Source of the DNA: JBJXGE01 sp046154185
Lineage (GTDB): Bacteria > Planctomycetota > UBA8108 > UBA1146 > JAJFFE01
Length of the DNA: 64,000 nt
Assembly (NCBI GenBank): GCA_046154185.1
Contig: JBJXGE010000076.1
Span: 1 to 64,000, forward strand
Direction: 5' to 3'
Shown here: positions 43,703-54,581 of the stretch, piece by piece
How positions within the stretch are numbered: the stretch's first letter is position 1
How the letters are laid out: every line of letters begins with the position of its first letter
Position numbers and translations under genes: made by a program
Notes under the pieces: generated by a model
Seen by the model: the letters and a program-made list of their open reading frames with translations, nothing else
Told to the model about the DNA's origin: nothing
Databases searched by the model: none

Positions 43703-44911
43703 ATGGCAGAGGCAGTGCTGGCGGGAAATGCCGTCATCGGACAATCGGGCGGACCGACGGTGGTCATCAATCAATCGCTCGTCGGTTGCATCGAAGGACT
43801 GCGTGATCGCCCGGGCATCAAAAAGATCCTCGGCGCGCGGCACGCCGTGCGCGGCATCGTGAACGGCGAGTTCGTCGATTTGGGCGCGGTCTCGCCGGAG
43901 CGACTCGAGCGCGTGGCGTGCACGCCATCGTCCGCGCTCTTGAGTAGTCGCGACAAACCGGATCACGCTTATTGCGAGCGCATTTTCGAGTCTTTTCAAA
44001 AGCACGAAGTTCGCTATTTCTTCTACATCGGCGGCAATGACAGTTCCGACACGTGCCGAATCGTGAACGACGTCGCGAAGCAAAAGAAGTACGAGCTGCG
44101 CGCTTTCCATATCCCCAAGACCATCGACAACGACCTCATGCGCAACGACCACACGCCGGGATTCGGTTCGGCCGCGCGCTTTGTCGCGTGCGCGTTCATC
44201 GGCGACGACCTCGACAACCGCGCACTGCCCGGCATCAAGATCGATGTGATTATGGGCCGACACGCCGGTTTCTTGACGGCGGCGAGCCTACTCGCGCGCA
44301 CGCACGAAGGCGCGGGTCCGCATCTGATCTACGTGCCGGAAGTGCCGTTTGAGGTCGATCGCTTCGTCGGCGATGTCGATCGTGTCTATAGCCGACTCAA
44401 GCGCTGCGTGATCGCCGTATCCGAAGGCATTCACGATCGTGACGGGACGCCGATTGCGACAAAACTCGCCGGCAGCCTCGGCAAAGCGGTCGAGCAGGAC
44501 GCACACGGAAATGTGCAGCTAAGCGGTTCCGGAGCGCTCGGTGACTTTCTCGCGCAACTCTTGAAGGATCGGCTCGGCGCGAAACTGCGCGTGCGCGCCG
44601 ACACGTTGGGATATCTCCAGCGCTCGTTCGCCGGTTGCGTGAGTGACGTTGACGCGCGTGAGGCGCGCGCGTCCGCGCGCGAGGCGGCGCGTTTGGCGAC
44701 GTCGGGTGTGCGGGAAGGTTCGATCGCGATCGAACGCACGAGCGACAGCCCGTACGCGGTGCGGTACACGCGCGTCGAACTCGCAGACGTCGCGGGACGC
44801 ACGCGCACGTTGCCGGCGGAATTCCTCGCCGGCACCTGCGATATCAACGAGTCGTTCCGCCGCTACGTCGCGCCGCTCGTCGGCGCGCTGCCTTCGGTCG
44901 AGCTGCTTTAG
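43703..44911 (+). CDS. 6-phosphofructokinase, pyrophosphate-dependent type
   Basis: A 402-residue phosphofructokinase of glycolysis/gluconeogenesis. The N-terminus has GQSGGPTVVINQSLVG, followed by GGNDSSDT (111-118), PKTIDND (138-144) and MGRHAGF (184-190). The pair Asp113 and Lys139 replaces the two glycines of ATP-using enzymes, which in this family marks use of pyrophosphate. The Asp142 base is present. ATG 43703 has AAGGAG six bases upstream. It is convergent with the secreted protein ending at 44921. No neighbouring glycolytic genes. Confidence 0.88.
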   Translation: MAEAVLAGNAVIGQSGGPTVVINQSLVGCIEGLRDRPGIKKILGARHAVRGIVNGEFVDLGAVSPERLERVACTPSSALLSSRDKPDHAYCERIFESFQKHEVRYFFYIGGNDSSDTCRIVNDVAKQKKYELRAFHIPKTIDNDLMRNDHTPGFGSAARFVACAFIGDDLDNRALPGIKIDVIMGRHAGFLTAASLLARTHEGAGPHLIYVPEVPFEVDRFVGDVDRVYSRLKRCVIAVSEGIHDRDGTPIATKLAGSLGKAVEQDAHGNVQLSGSGALGDFLAQLLKDRLGAKLRVRADTLGYLQRSFAGCVSDVDAREARASAREAARLATSGVREGSIAIERTSDSPYAVRYTRVELADVAGRTRTLPAEFLAGTCDINESFRRYVAPLVGALPSVELL

Positions 44912-44920
44912 AGACCGCCG

Positions 44921-46249
44921 CTACTCGCAGTCCGCAAAATCATCGCAATCGATGCCGTCCGCGGTTGGATCCAATCCGCAGGCGGGATACGGCGCGGCGG
45001 GAGCGGGTCCAGCGCTGAAGAGAAACGTGAGGCTAAAGATCACGTCGGCGATGTTCGTGGCGCCATCGTCATTGCTGTCGTAGGCGTCCGGGCAATCCGT
45101 TGGCAGCGCGCCGCCGACGAACAACACACCGAGGAACGCAATACCGTCGGCGATGTTGAGCGAACCATCTCCATTGACGTCGCCTCGGCGAAACTGCACT
45201 TCGCACAACACCGTGCAACACGTCTGCGGAATCGCGTCGCCGCACGGCGTCTCGCCGCGCACGCAAATCGTCGACGTGGTCGGTCCGGCTTGCACGGTCG
45301 CAAACTGCGACGTGCCGGAGACCGTCGTCGCCAGCACACCGTCGACGAATACTTGCAAGAAGCTGTACGTCGACGAATTGAACCAGCTCATCGAGACCAG
45401 GCACGTCGAGGGATCGATGGTGCACGTAAGAAAGACCACGGGCGTAGCCGGCACGAGCAAATCGGGGCAATCGACCGTGCAGCAACGCAGCGCGCCGGGA
45501 ATGCCGTCGACGTCGGGGCGATGACAGTACGTGTGAAGCCCGACGACGCCGGTCACAGTGTAGCTCGTCGCCGTGCCTGGGAGCGTCGCAATCACGACAC
45601 CATCTTCGAGAATGTCGATCGAATCGTAGACCGCGCCATTCTGCCAAGTGAGATTCACGTCGCAGATGCAATCGACGACCGTCTGTTGGCACGCAAAATT
45701 GGTCGCGGGCGTCGGGCCGCCGGTGACGGTGATCGGGGCGCACTGCGTCATCGGCGTTATGGACTCGCTAGCGGCGTTGATAATCACGACCGGCACCGGC
45801 GGCGAACCGAGCGAAGCGCAAAAACAAGCGTTGGTCGTGAAGCCGGGATTTCCGATCATCGCATACGACACGCGCGCGAGTTCGAAGTCGACGCCGGTCG
45901 GGAGCGCGGCGCACGATGTGAAGCAAATCAGCACGCCTTGCGTGAAACCGCCGGCGTAAAGATCGAGCGATTGGAAGTCGGGAGGATTGCCATTCTTGAT
46001 GGTGGCGGTCGTCAACCCCGGGACGACGGCGATCGGCTGCACGATACTCGCGTCCGCGCACAGCCCGTACGACCAACCACGCACGAGACCCACTGAGTTG
46101 TCGAACAGCACGGAAGAGGTCGCAACGGTCGTAATGTCTGCAGTGACGGGAGTCGGTGCGAGCACGTAGCTCGGCTGCGCGAAACTCTTGCTGCCAGCAA
46201 TGAAGAGTGCGCAACACAACCCCGCAGCCAGGACATGGCGGCGTGACAT
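44921..46249 (-). CDS. secreted protein with cohesin-like N-domain, two Ig/FN3-like domains and dockerin-like tail
   Basis: A 442-residue exported protein whose signal peptide ends KSFA/Q. Residues about 28-170 resemble a domain common in planctomycete secreted proteins (GWSYGLCADASIVQP, then GGFTQGVLICF), possibly of cohesin-like beta-sandwich fold. Two fibronectin-like units with cysteines follow (DVNLTWQNGAVYDSIDI, GTATSYTVTG), similar to the repeats of the protein at 54664. The tail is FRRGDVNGDGSLNIADGI, AYDSNDDGATNIADVI, ending DFADCE rather than CP. Function unknown. Confidence 0.8.
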   Translation of the reverse strand: MSRRHVLAAGLCCALFIAGSKSFAQPSYVLAPTPVTADITTVATSSVLFDNSVGLVRGWSYGLCADASIVQPIAVVPGLTTATIKNGNPPDFQSLDLYAGGFTQGVLICFTSCAALPTGVDFELARVSYAMIGNPGFTTNACFCASLGSPPVPVVIINAASESITPMTQCAPITVTGGPTPATNFACQQTVVDCICDVNLTWQNGAVYDSIDILEDGVVIATLPGTATSYTVTGVVGLHTYCHRPDVDGIPGALRCCTVDCPDLLVPATPVVFLTCTIDPSTCLVSMSWFNSSTYSFLQVFVDGVLATTVSGTSQFATVQAGPTTSTICVRGETPCGDAIPQTCCTVLCEVQFRRGDVNGDGSLNIADGIAFLGVLFVGGALPTDCPDAYDSNDDGATNIADVIFSLTFLFSAGPAPAAPYPACGLDPTADGIDCDDFADCE

Positions 46250-46523
46250 GAATGAACCTTTCTGAAGCGAAGAATCGTCAGCCCAACGTCGGCTACTCTA
46301 GGGTCGGACCGCCAAAAAGTCTACTGGCAGATTCGTCCGCGTGTGCCGAGGTTGCGGATGTCGGCGAGCTGTCGCGAATTCGGCCTAGTCGCATGGCCTC
46401 GTCGTTCGCGTACAGACAGATTCGTGGCGTTTCCTATAGAATCTGCGCCGACTCATTCGCGCAGCGAATCGTCGGGCATTCATCACAGTTTCGTTAAACA
46501 TTCTCGAGGGGTCCTTGAATTGC

Positions 46524-47825
46524 ATGGGCACGTTGTCTCGACGACTGCTACGCGCCTGCTTAGTCGGAAGCCTCCTGATCGCCAGCCGGCCTTGTTACGC
46601 GCAATCCGACCGACTTGCGCTCGCGCGTGAGAGCTTGGCAAAGGGTGACTACAAGACGGCCATCGATATCACGACGATTCTTCTTAAAGAAAACTCTGAA
46701 GATATTGCCGCTGCGCAGCTCAACGGGCGGGCGTGCTTCACCGCCGCGGAGCAGCTCCGCAAGAGCGGCAGCGCCGCGCGGGATTGGCTCGCCGCTTATC
46801 GCGCCGCGCGCGAGGCGCTCACTCTCGTTAGGAACTTCAGGGGCGAGCAGCACACCGACGGTAGCACTTTTCAAGCGATCGGATGGTGCTACCTCGTCGA
46901 AGGTGACTATCAGCAGGCCGCGCAGGTGTTCGAAGCGGCGATCACGCGCGGCGGACAGGAGACCAATTTCGCCGCAATCCATCGTTTGCTTGGCCTCACT
47001 TTCGTGCGGCTAGACCAAACAGACGTCGCGTTGCGCCAGTATCGCCGAGCATTGGAACTGGATCCCCGGGAGGTCGACGCCACGCTCGAGCTTTCCGAAC
47101 TGCTCGCGCAGCAGATGCAGCAGGATGAAGCGCGAAAACTGCTTTGGAGTTGCGTCAGCCAGCTCGGGGCAAGCGGTGAGACCGGAGATCTCGAGCGCGT
47201 GTACTTGCGACTCTATAGACTCGCGCTTTCCGAGAACAATCTCGAGCTAGCGCTCGAGCCTCTGCGCCTCTGTCGAACCGCCGTGCCGAACAGCCTCAGT
47301 GCGCGGTTTCAACTCGGGTATATCTACTACCGCCTAGGCGAATTTGCCGGGGCGCAGGGTGAGTTTGCGATCTTCCTCGAACCGGGTTATCGCGGACCCA
47401 AGCAACTTTGCGGAGAAGCTCACGCGTGGAGCGGAATCATGGCCGCGCACCAAGATGACTTTCCGCGCGCGCGCGCGCTGCTGACGCGTGCTCTCGAAAT
47501 CATCCCGAATCACGGCGCGAGCCTCCAATGCCTCGCGCGCACACAGAAACGTCTGGGTGAGTCGGAACTCGCGGCGACCACGCTCGAGAAATTCCGAGTC
47601 GTGGCCGGCGCTGAGAATCGGCTGCATCTGTTGCGGAAGAACCTGGGGCAGCCATCACTCGAGCGGGACTCCCGCATTGCGATGATCCGCGAACTCATCG
47701 GCCTCGATCGCCTTGACCAAGCTGCCGAAGAGTTGCTCGTGTTCAATTCGCGCGCTCCGAACGGCGTGATCGCCGCCAAGCTGGAGCAGGAAATCGCGAC
47801 GGCGCGGGCGGCGAAGCGGCCGTGA
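46524..47825 (+). CDS. exported TPR-repeat protein
   Basis: A 433-residue protein with a signal peptide (LLRACLVGSLLIASRPCYA/Q) and about seven tetratricopeptide repeats, for example ALARESLAKGDYKTAIDI, AIGWCYLVEGDYQQAAQVF and RLLGLTFVRLDQTDVALRQY. Such scaffolds mediate protein-protein contacts. It precedes the CRTAC-type lipoprotein with a one-base TGATG overlap, so the two are translated together and likely form a complex in the envelope. The start is uncertain: ATG 46524 is far from GAGGGG (12 bases) and TTG 46515 is too near (3 bases). Confidence 0.82.
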   Translation: MGTLSRRLLRACLVGSLLIASRPCYAQSDRLALARESLAKGDYKTAIDITTILLKENSEDIAAAQLNGRACFTAAEQLRKSGSAARDWLAAYRAAREALTLVRNFRGEQHTDGSTFQAIGWCYLVEGDYQQAAQVFEAAITRGGQETNFAAIHRLLGLTFVRLDQTDVALRQYRRALELDPREVDATLELSELLAQQMQQDEARKLLWSCVSQLGASGETGDLERVYLRLYRLALSENNLELALEPLRLCRTAVPNSLSARFQLGYIYYRLGEFAGAQGEFAIFLEPGYRGPKQLCGEAHAWSGIMAAHQDDFPRARALLTRALEIIPNHGASLQCLARTQKRLGESELAATTLEKFRVVAGAENRLHLLRKNLGQPSLERDSRIAMIRELIGLDRLDQAAEELLVFNSRAPNGVIAAKLEQEIATARAAKRP

Positions 47826-49576
47826 TGACAAAGCCGATCGAGTCGCGCGCGCGCCAAAGCATCGCTGTGATCTGCGCCTTGCTCGCATGCTGTGGTTGCG
47901 ACCGGGCAGCGACCCCCGTCGCGCCACCGCCACCGACGACACGGCTCTTTGATGACGTCGCGGTCGCACGCGGCATCGACTTCGTGCACTACAACGGCTT
48001 TACGGGCAATCGCTACATTTTGGAAATCACCGGCTCGGGCGGCGGCTTTCTCGATTACGACCTCGACGGCGACCTCGATATCTTTCTGGTCAACGGCGCT
48101 GTGCTCCCGGGCGCGGAGCCGCCTGCGGCGCTGCCGCGCAACGCGCTCTATCGCAATGACGGGGCCCGCGGCTTCACCGACGTCACCGACAGCGCGGGTG
48201 TCGGCCCCGTCACGGATGGCAAATTGCGCTACGGCATGGGCGTCGCGACCGGCGACATCGACAACGATGGCGACGTCGATCTCTACGTCACGAACTTCGG
48301 CGACAACATTTTGTATCGCAATCGCGGCGATGGCCGCTTCGAGGACATCACGCTTTCGGCGCACGCGGCCGGTCCGAAGTGGTCGTCGTCCGCGGCGTTC
48401 TTTGACTACGACCGCGACGGCGACCTCGACCTCTTCATTTGTGGCTATCTCGACTTCGACCCGGCGACCGCCAAACCGTGTCGAATCGGACAACTGCACA
48501 TCTACTGTGGGCCGTCGAGCTTCGCCGGCATTCCGGACCGGCTGCTGAGAAACGACGGTACGGGGGTCTTCACCGATGTCAGCGACGAGTGCGGCGTCGT
48601 CGACTCGAATGGCAAGGGTCTCGGCGTCGTGCCAGGGGATTTCGATAACGATGGCGACATCGATTTCTATGTCGCCAACGATGGCACGCCGAATTTTCTT
48701 TACATCAATGACGGTGCGCGCGAGCACGGTCGCTTCCACGAAGAAGCCGAGGCGCGCTTCGCCGCCTATAGCGAAGACGGCCGGGCGTTCGCCGGCATGG
48801 GCACCGATTTCGGCGACTTCGATAGCGACGGCGATCTCGACATCGTTGTCACGAACCTCGACGCGCAGACGAATTCGATGTACCGCAACGAGCTGGAGTT
48901 CGGGACGACCGAGTCGAGCCACGCCGTGGGACTCGGAGCGAGCACACTGCAAGACGTCGGCTTTGGCGCCTGCTTTCTCGATTTCGACCTCGATGGCGAT
49001 CTCGATCTGTTCTTCGCCAACGGTCACGTAATGGACAACGTCGCCGAGTTTCGACCGGGCGCGACCTGCGCGCAGGATGACAAACTCTTCGAGAATCGCG
49101 GCGGCAAGTTCGTCGAAGTATTGGCGGCACGGCCTGCGAACGAACGATTGCCGCGGCGCGTCGGTCGCGGCGCCGCGTGCGGCGATGTCGATAACGATGG
49201 CGATGTCGATTTGTTGGTTACGAACAACAACGATCGACCGTTCCTGCTGTTGAATGACGCGCGCTCGCGCGGCGCGGCGGCCGTGGGGCTGTTACTCGAA
49301 GGCGCCCCGCCCGCGTCGAATCGCGATGCGATCGGCGCGCGCGTGATCGCAACCGTTGGCGGTCAGCGCATGCTGCGCGAAGTGAAGACCGCCTATTCCT
49401 ATCTCGCATGTCACGATCCGCGGCTCTTATTCGGCGTGCCGCCTTCGACGACGCGGGTCGACTTTGAAATCCGTTGGCCGAGCGGGACGATGGAGCGACT
49501 CACGCTGGAGCCGGGCGCCTATCACCACATCCTCGAGGGCCGGGGCGTCAAAGAATCGCGACCGTTTGCCCGGTGA
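47825..49576 (+). CDS. CRTAC-family lipoprotein with FG-GAP repeats and ASPIC/UnbV domain
   Basis: A 583-residue lipid-anchored protein. The signal is VICALLACCGC with lipidation probably at the first cysteine after ALLA. The body has six or more FG-GAP calcium loops: DYDLDGDLDIFL, DIDNDGDVDLYV, DYDRDGDLDLFI, DFDNDGDIDFYV, DFDSDGDLDIVV and DFDLDGDLDLFF. The C-terminus is the ASPIC/UnbV domain (DAIGARVIATVGGQRMLREV, IRWPSGTMERL). The fold is likely a seven-bladed propeller. It is translationally coupled to the TPR gene. The exact role is unknown. Confidence 0.85.
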   Translation: MTKPIESRARQSIAVICALLACCGCDRAATPVAPPPPTTRLFDDVAVARGIDFVHYNGFTGNRYILEITGSGGGFLDYDLDGDLDIFLVNGAVLPGAEPPAALPRNALYRNDGARGFTDVTDSAGVGPVTDGKLRYGMGVATGDIDNDGDVDLYVTNFGDNILYRNRGDGRFEDITLSAHAAGPKWSSSAAFFDYDRDGDLDLFICGYLDFDPATAKPCRIGQLHIYCGPSSFAGIPDRLLRNDGTGVFTDVSDECGVVDSNGKGLGVVPGDFDNDGDIDFYVANDGTPNFLYINDGAREHGRFHEEAEARFAAYSEDGRAFAGMGTDFGDFDSDGDLDIVVTNLDAQTNSMYRNELEFGTTESSHAVGLGASTLQDVGFGACFLDFDLDGDLDLFFANGHVMDNVAEFRPGATCAQDDKLFENRGGKFVEVLAARPANERLPRRVGRGAACGDVDNDGDVDLLVTNNNDRPFLLLNDARSRGAAAVGLLLEGAPPASNRDAIGARVIATVGGQRMLREVKTAYSYLACHDPRLLFGVPPSTTRVDFEIRWPSGTMERLTLEPGAYHHILEGRGVKESRPFAR

Positions 49577-49649
49577 CGGGGCCGAAGCCGCAGGTTCGTA
49601 CTCGCGCCCCTAAAAAAAAAGTCCCGTTCCCAGCGCCGACGGACGCCGA

Positions 49650-49667
49650 TATCCTTCTATGCGGATA
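49650..49667 (+). promoter_or_regulatory. candidate operator upstream of the ArsR-methyltransferase gene
   Basis: TATCC (49650-49654) and GGATA (49663-49667) form an inverted repeat with an 8-base spacer, ending 13 bases before the ATG. It is a plausible autoregulatory site for the ArsR-type protein encoded next. No experimental motif was compared. Confidence 0.4.
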
Positions 49668-49680
49668 GGCGGATTTAAGG

Positions 49681-50637
49681 ATGCCCGGACTCCAAGCGGC
49701 GGCCGACACTTTGCGACTCATGAGCGATCCGACTCGGCTTCGGCTCCTCGCGGTGATCGCGGAGGAAGAATTGACGGTCGCGGAACTGACGCGGATCACG
49801 CGCATTTCGCAGTCGCGGGTGTCGACGCACCTCGGCAAGTTGCGCGAAGCGCGACTCGTGCGCGATCGGCGCGCCGGGACGTCCGTGTTTTACAGCCTCA
49901 ACGAGTCGGATATGCCGCCCGAGGCACGACGGCTTTGGGAGACGCTGCGCGAGACGACGGTCGATCCGCTCATCGAAGATGATCTACGCCGCTTGACCGA
50001 AGTCGTGCGAGCGCGCTCGAAAGATTGGGCGTCGGCGGTCGCCGGCAGCATGCACCTGGTGTATTCCCCGGGCCGCATTTGGGAAGGCGCGGCGCGCGCG
50101 CTCCTCGGACTCGCGCAGCTCGGCGACGTGATTGACATCGCCTCCGGCGACGGCGTGCTCGCCGAGCTCGTCGCGCCGCGCGCGCATTCCGTCGTGTGCG
50201 TCGATGCGAATGAGCGCGTCGTCGGCGCGGGTCGCGAGCGACTCAAGAGTTTGTCGCACGTGCGCTTCATCGAAGGCGACATGCACGCGTTGCCCGTTGC
50301 GGATGCGAGTTTCGATAACGCGTTGTTGATGAATGCACTCACGTACGCGCGTGCGCCCGAACAAGTGCTGCGCGAAGTCGCGCGCGTGCTCAGGCCGGGC
50401 GGCGCGCTCGTCGGCACGACGCTGCGGCGCCACCGCCACGAAGATGCCGTGAAGCAATACAACCACGTTTCCTTGGGATTCGAGCCCGACGAGCTGCGCG
50501 CGCTGTGCGAAGACGCCGGCTTGGCGGTCGAACTCTGTGCGCTCACTTGCCGTGAACGGCAAGCGCCCTACTTTGAGATCATCACCTTGCACGCGCGCCG
50601 CCGCGCGCGCGCCGAGCGGAAGAAGACGAGAGCTTGA
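49681..50637 (+). CDS. ArsR-family regulator fused to a SAM methyltransferase
   Basis: A 318-residue protein. Residues 1-90 are an ArsR winged helix ([36 protein letters not shown]) without the metal-binding ELCVC box. Residues about 130-300 are a class I methyltransferase ([14 protein letters not shown], then [18 protein letters not shown]). Its stop overlaps the metH TTG start by four bases. The arrangement suggests a SAM/SAH-responsive regulator of the methionine cycle, related to SahR-type regulators, with the methyltransferase domain acting as the sensor. That function is inferred. Confidence 0.82.
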   Translation: MPGLQAAADTLRLMSDPTRLRLLAVIAEEELTVAELTRITRISQSRVSTHLGKLREARLVRDRRAGTSVFYSLNESDMPPEARRLWETLRETTVDPLIEDDLRRLTEVVRARSKDWASAVAGSMHLVYSPGRIWEGAARALLGLAQLGDVIDIASGDGVLAELVAPRAHSVVCVDANERVVGAGRERLKSLSHVRFIEGDMHALPVADASFDNALLMNALTYARAPEQVLREVARVLRPGGALVGTTLRRHRHEDAVKQYNHVSLGFEPDELRALCEDAGLAVELCALTCRERQAPYFEIITLHARRRARAERKKTRA

Positions 50638-53600
50638 AAACGCATCAACGCGATCGCACCGACGAGCTCAAGGCCATCCTCGCCCGCCGCATTCTGATTC
50701 TCGACGGCGCCATGGGCACCATGATTCAAGCGCAACAGCACAGCGAGGAAACTTTTCGCGGCACCCGTTTTCGCACGCACGGGTGCGATCTCAAAGGGAA
50801 CAACGACCTCCTCAACATTACGCACCCGGAGGCCATCCTCACCATTCACCGGAGCTTTCTAGAGCACGGCGCCGACATCATCGAAACGAATACGTTCAAC
50901 TCGACACGCGTGTCGCAAGCGGAGTACCGGCTCGACGATCTCGCCTACGAACTCAATGTCGCGGGCGCACGGCTCGCGCGACGCGCCGCCGATGAGGTCA
51001 ACGCACGCACGCCCGAAAAGCCGCGCTTTGTCGCCGGCGCGCTCGGGCCGACCAGTCGCACGGCGTCCTTGTCGCCCGACGTCAATAATCCTGGGTTTCG
51101 CAACACGAGCTTCGAAGAGTTGGCGCGCGTGTATGGCGAAGCGGCGCGCGGACTGATCGACGGCGGCGCCGACTTGCTGCTGATCGAAACCGTCTTCGAC
51201 ACGCTCAACGCGAAGGCGGCGATCTTCGCGCTCGAGGAGTTGTTCGCCGATTGCGGCCGGCGCTGGCCGGTCATCGTTTCGGGCACGATTACGGATGCGA
51301 GCGGCCGCACGCTGTCCGGCCAAACCGCGAGCGCGTTTTGGACCAGCGTCGAGCACGCGCGGCCGCTGGCGGTCGGTTTCAACTGCGCGCTCGGCGCCGG
51401 CGACCTGCGACCGCACATCGAAGAGCTCGCGCGCATCGCCGACACTTTCGTCGCGGTCTATCCCAATGCCGGACTCCCGAACGAAATGGGCGACTACGAC
51501 GACACACCGTGTCACATGGCGGAAGTGCTCGGCGAATTCGCGCAAAGCGGGTTCCTGAACATTGTCGGCGGCTGCTGCGGCACGACGCCCGAGCACATTC
51601 GCGAGCTCGCGGCCGCCGTTAGCAAGTTTCCGGCGCGGCCGGTGCCGGTGACGCCGCCCCACTTACGCTTGAGCGGTCTCGAAACACTGACGGTGCGACC
51701 CGACAGCAACTTCGTCAACATTGGCGAACGCACAAACGTCACGGGCTCGCGCGCGTTTGCGAAACTCATCCGCGTGCGCGACTACGACCAAGCGCTCGTG
51801 ATCGCGCGGCAACAAGTCGAGAACGGCGCGCAGATCATCGACGTCAACATGGACGAGGGCCTGCTCGATTCCGAGGAAGCAATGAGTCTCTTTCTGAAAC
51901 TCATCGCGTCTGAGCCGGACATCGCGCGAGTGCCGATCATGATCGACTCATCGAAGTGGAGCGTGATCGAAGCGGGCCTGCGTTGCGTGCAGGGCAAGTC
52001 CATCGTCAACTCGATCAGCTTGAAGGAGGGTGAAGAGAAGTTCATCGCGGAGGCGAAGCTGTGCCGTCGATACGGCGCGGCGGTCGTCGTTATGGCCTTC
52101 GATGAAGCCGGCCAAGCCGATACCTTCGAACGCAAAGTTGGGATTTGCGCGCGCAGCTACAAGATCCTGACCGAACAGGTCGGGTTTCCGCCGCAGGACA
52201 TTATCTTCGACCCGAACATTTTCGCGGTCGCGACCGGCATTGAAGAACACAACCGCTACGCGCTCGACTTCATCGAGGCGACGCGCGCGATCAAGGCGCG
52301 GTTGCCGCACGCAAAGATTTCCGGCGGCGTGAGCAACGTGTCCTTTGCGTTTCGCGGCAACGACCCCGTGCGCGAGGCGATCCACTCGGTGTTTCTCTAT
52401 CACGCGGTTTGTGCCGGCATGGACATGGGAATCGTCAACGCCGGGCAGCTCGGCGTGTACGACGAGTTGCCGAAGGATTTGCTCGAGCGGGTCGAAGACG
52501 TTGTCTTGAACCGACGCGCGGACGCGACCGATCGGCTCATCGAGTACGCCGAAAACGTCAAGGGCAAGGCAAAAGAGACTCAAGAGGAAGAAGCTTGGCG
52601 GAGCGGGTCGGTCGAGGCGCGCATCTCGCACGCGCTCGTGAAGGGCATCACGACCTACATCGAGGAAGACACCGAGGAAGCGCGCTGTAAATACCCGCGA
52701 CCCTTGCATGTCATCGAAGGGCCGCTGATGGCCGGCATGAACGTGGTCGGTGATTTGTTCGGCTCAGGAAAAATGTTCTTGCCGCAGGTCGTGAAGAGCG
52801 CGCGTGTGATGAAGAAGGCCGTCGCCGTGCTCTTGCCGTTCATGGATGCCGAGCGCGAGTTGAGCGGAGTCAGCGCCGAAGCCGCGACCAAAGGCAAGAT
52901 CGTGCTTGCGACCGTCAAAGGCGACGTCCACGACATCGGTAAGAACATCGTCGGCGTCGTGCTTCAGTGCAACAACTACCAGGTGATCGACCTCGGCGTC
53001 ATGGTGCCATGCGCGAAGATCCTCGAGACGGCGCGGCGCGAGCGCGCCGACATCATCGGACTGAGCGGTCTCATCACGCCGTCGCTCGATGAGATGTGCC
53101 ATGTCGCGCGCGAGATGCAGCGCGAGGGTTTTGAGCTGCCGCTTCTCATCGGCGGCGCGACGACTTCGCGCGTCCACACCGCCGTCAAAATCGAGCCGCA
53201 CTATCGGGGCGCCGTCGTGCACGTCACCGATGCGTCGCGCGCGGTCGGCGTTATGACGAGTCTCATGAGCGTCGATCAGCGCGCGCTGTATGCGGCCGCC
53301 GTAAAAGCGGAGTACGCGCAAGTGCGTGCGCAGCGGCAAGGCACGCGCGACACGGCGCAGCAGCTTTCGATCGCGGCGGCGCGCACGAATAGACTCAAGA
53401 CCGATTGGCAGCTCACGCCGCCGCTCCGGCCGCGCCAACTCGGCGTGCAGGTGCTGCACGATTACTCGATCGAAGAACTGAGCCGCTACATCGACTGGAC
53501 GCCGTTCTTTCATGCGTGGGAATTGCGCGGGCGTTACCCGGGGATCTTGACGAACGAGAAGTACGGCGCGGCGGCGCGAAGCGTGTTCCGCGATGCGCAA

Positions 53601-54389
53601 ACGCTCCTCAAGCATTTTAGTCATGAGCGGCTCGTACTCGCGCAAGGCGTGATGGGGATCTTCCCCGCCAACAGCGTCGGCGACGATATCGAGGTGTACA
53701 CCGACGAGTCGCGGCGCGAGCTCAAGTGCGTGGTGCGCACGCTGCGCCAACAGATGGCGAAGAGCAACGACAATCCGAACTACGCGCTCGCGGACTTTGT
53801 CGCGCCGCGCGAGAGCGGCGTGATCGATTACTTCGGCGCCTTCGCGGTCACGGCCGGCGTCGGCCTCGATCGCTTAGCAGCGAAGTTCGAGCGCGAGCAC
53901 GATGATTACAACTCGATCTTGGCAAAGGCGCTGTGCGACCGACTCGCCGAAGCGTTCGCCGAGCGCTTGCACGAGCGCGTGCGAAAAGAATATTGGGGCT
54001 ACGCCGTCGGCGAGCGCCTCGATAGCGAAGGCTTGCTCGAAGAAAAATACCGCGGCATCCGGCCGGCGCCGGGCTATCCCGCGTGTCCGGACCACACCGA
54101 GAAGCGCACGCTGTTTGACATGCTTGAAGTCGAGAAAAACGTCGGCATCACGCTCACCGAGAGCTTCGCGATGCTGCCCGCCGCATCGGTCTCCGGTTTC
54201 TACTTCGGCCACCCCGCCGCGATCTACTTCGGCATCGGCAAAATCGGCCAAGACCAAATCACCGACTACGCGCGCCGCAAAGGCATGGACCGCGCCACCG
54301 TCGAGCGCTGGCTCGAAGCGAGCCTCGGGTATGCGTCGACGGCGGAAGCGGAGAGTGCGCGCGTGACCGCGGCGGTTGGGCGCGGTTGA
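50634..54389 (+). CDS. metH: cobalamin-dependent methionine synthase
   Basis: A 1251-residue enzyme transferring methyl from methyltetrahydrofolate to homocysteine through cobalamin. It has all four modules. The homocysteine domain carries [12 protein letters not shown] and the zinc cysteines in [11 protein letters not shown] near 310. The folate domain has [14 protein letters not shown], and a B12 cap is followed by the B12 site [10 protein letters not shown] with His766. The activation domain has [15 protein letters not shown] near 1141. It starts at TTG 50634, which overlaps the stop of the ArsR-methyltransferase gene; the first internal ATG lies inside the conserved GAMGT and is too late. 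Confidence 0.96.
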   Translation: MKTHQRDRTDELKAILARRILILDGAMGTMIQAQQHSEETFRGTRFRTHGCDLKGNNDLLNITHPEAILTIHRSFLEHGADIIETNTFNSTRVSQAEYRLDDLAYELNVAGARLARRAADEVNARTPEKPRFVAGALGPTSRTASLSPDVNNPGFRNTSFEELARVYGEAARGLIDGGADLLLIETVFDTLNAKAAIFALEELFADCGRRWPVIVSGTITDASGRTLSGQTASAFWTSVEHARPLAVGFNCALGAGDLRPHIEELARIADTFVAVYPNAGLPNEMGDYDDTPCHMAEVLGEFAQSGFLNIVGGCCGTTPEHIRELAAAVSKFPARPVPVTPPHLRLSGLETLTVRPDSNFVNIGERTNVTGSRAFAKLIRVRDYDQALVIARQQVENGAQIIDVNMDEGLLDSEEAMSLFLKLIASEPDIARVPIMIDSSKWSVIEAGLRCVQGKSIVNSISLKEGEEKFIAEAKLCRRYGAAVVVMAFDEAGQADTFERKVGICARSYKILTEQVGFPPQDIIFDPNIFAVATGIEEHNRYALDFIEATRAIKARLPHAKISGGVSNVSFAFRGNDPVREAIHSVFLYHAVCAGMDMGIVNAGQLGVYDELPKDLLERVEDVVLNRRADATDRLIEYAENVKGKAKETQEEEAWRSGSVEARISHALVKGITTYIEEDTEEARCKYPRPLHVIEGPLMAGMNVVGDLFGSGKMFLPQVVKSARVMKKAVAVLLPFMDAERELSGVSAEAATKGKIVLATVKGDVHDIGKNIVGVVLQCNNYQVIDLGVMVPCAKILETARRERADIIGLSGLITPSLDEMCHVAREMQREGFELPLLIGGATTSRVHTAVKIEPHYRGAVVHVTDASRAVGVMTSLMSVDQRALYAAAVKAEYAQVRAQRQGTRDTAQQLSIAAARTNRLKTDWQLTPPLRPRQLGVQVLHDYSIEELSRYIDWTPFFHAWELRGRYPGILTNEKYGAAARSVFRDAQTLLKHFSHERLVLAQGVMGIFPANSVGDDIEVYTDESRRELKCVVRTLRQQMAKSNDNPNYALADFVAPRESGVIDYFGAFAVTAGVGLDRLAAKFEREHDDYNSILAKALCDRLAEAFAERLHERVRKEYWGYAVGERLDSEGLLEEKYRGIRPAPGYPACPDHTEKRTLFDMLEVEKNVGITLTESFAMLPAASVSGFYFGHPAAIYFGIGKIGQDQITDYARRKGMDRATVERWLEASLGYASTAEAESARVTAAVGRG

Positions 54390-54545
54390 AAGACGAGTGA
54401 GCGAAACCGCCGGGGGTCGAACTCTTCGTCAGCAAGAAATACTCGCAGAGGCCTCGAAGAGCCGGGTTGATGGCCGGCGATCGGAGGCCGAGTCGTTTAT
54501 GAGACGCGCGCGCGACATCTTGCGCGCCGCCAGCAAGACTAACGT

Positions 54546-54581
54546 GAGCCGAGCAGGCTCCGTTCGGAACCCGCTCGGCTC
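54546..54581. terminator. possible terminator hairpin after metH
   Basis: GAGCCGAGC at 54546-54554 pairs with GCTCGGCTC at 54573-54581. The loop can form its own small CCGTTCGG stem. It lies between metH and the convergent gene at 54664. The T-content after it is moderate (AATTTCCTTT). The rest of 54390-54663 holds nothing I recognise. Confidence 0.45.

Noticed and set aside
47510..49027. 505-residue minus-strand frame rich in V, E and I dipeptides
   Set aside because: It is the antisense reading of the FG-GAP repeats (DGDGD becomes IEIAI). Repetitive composition explains its length.
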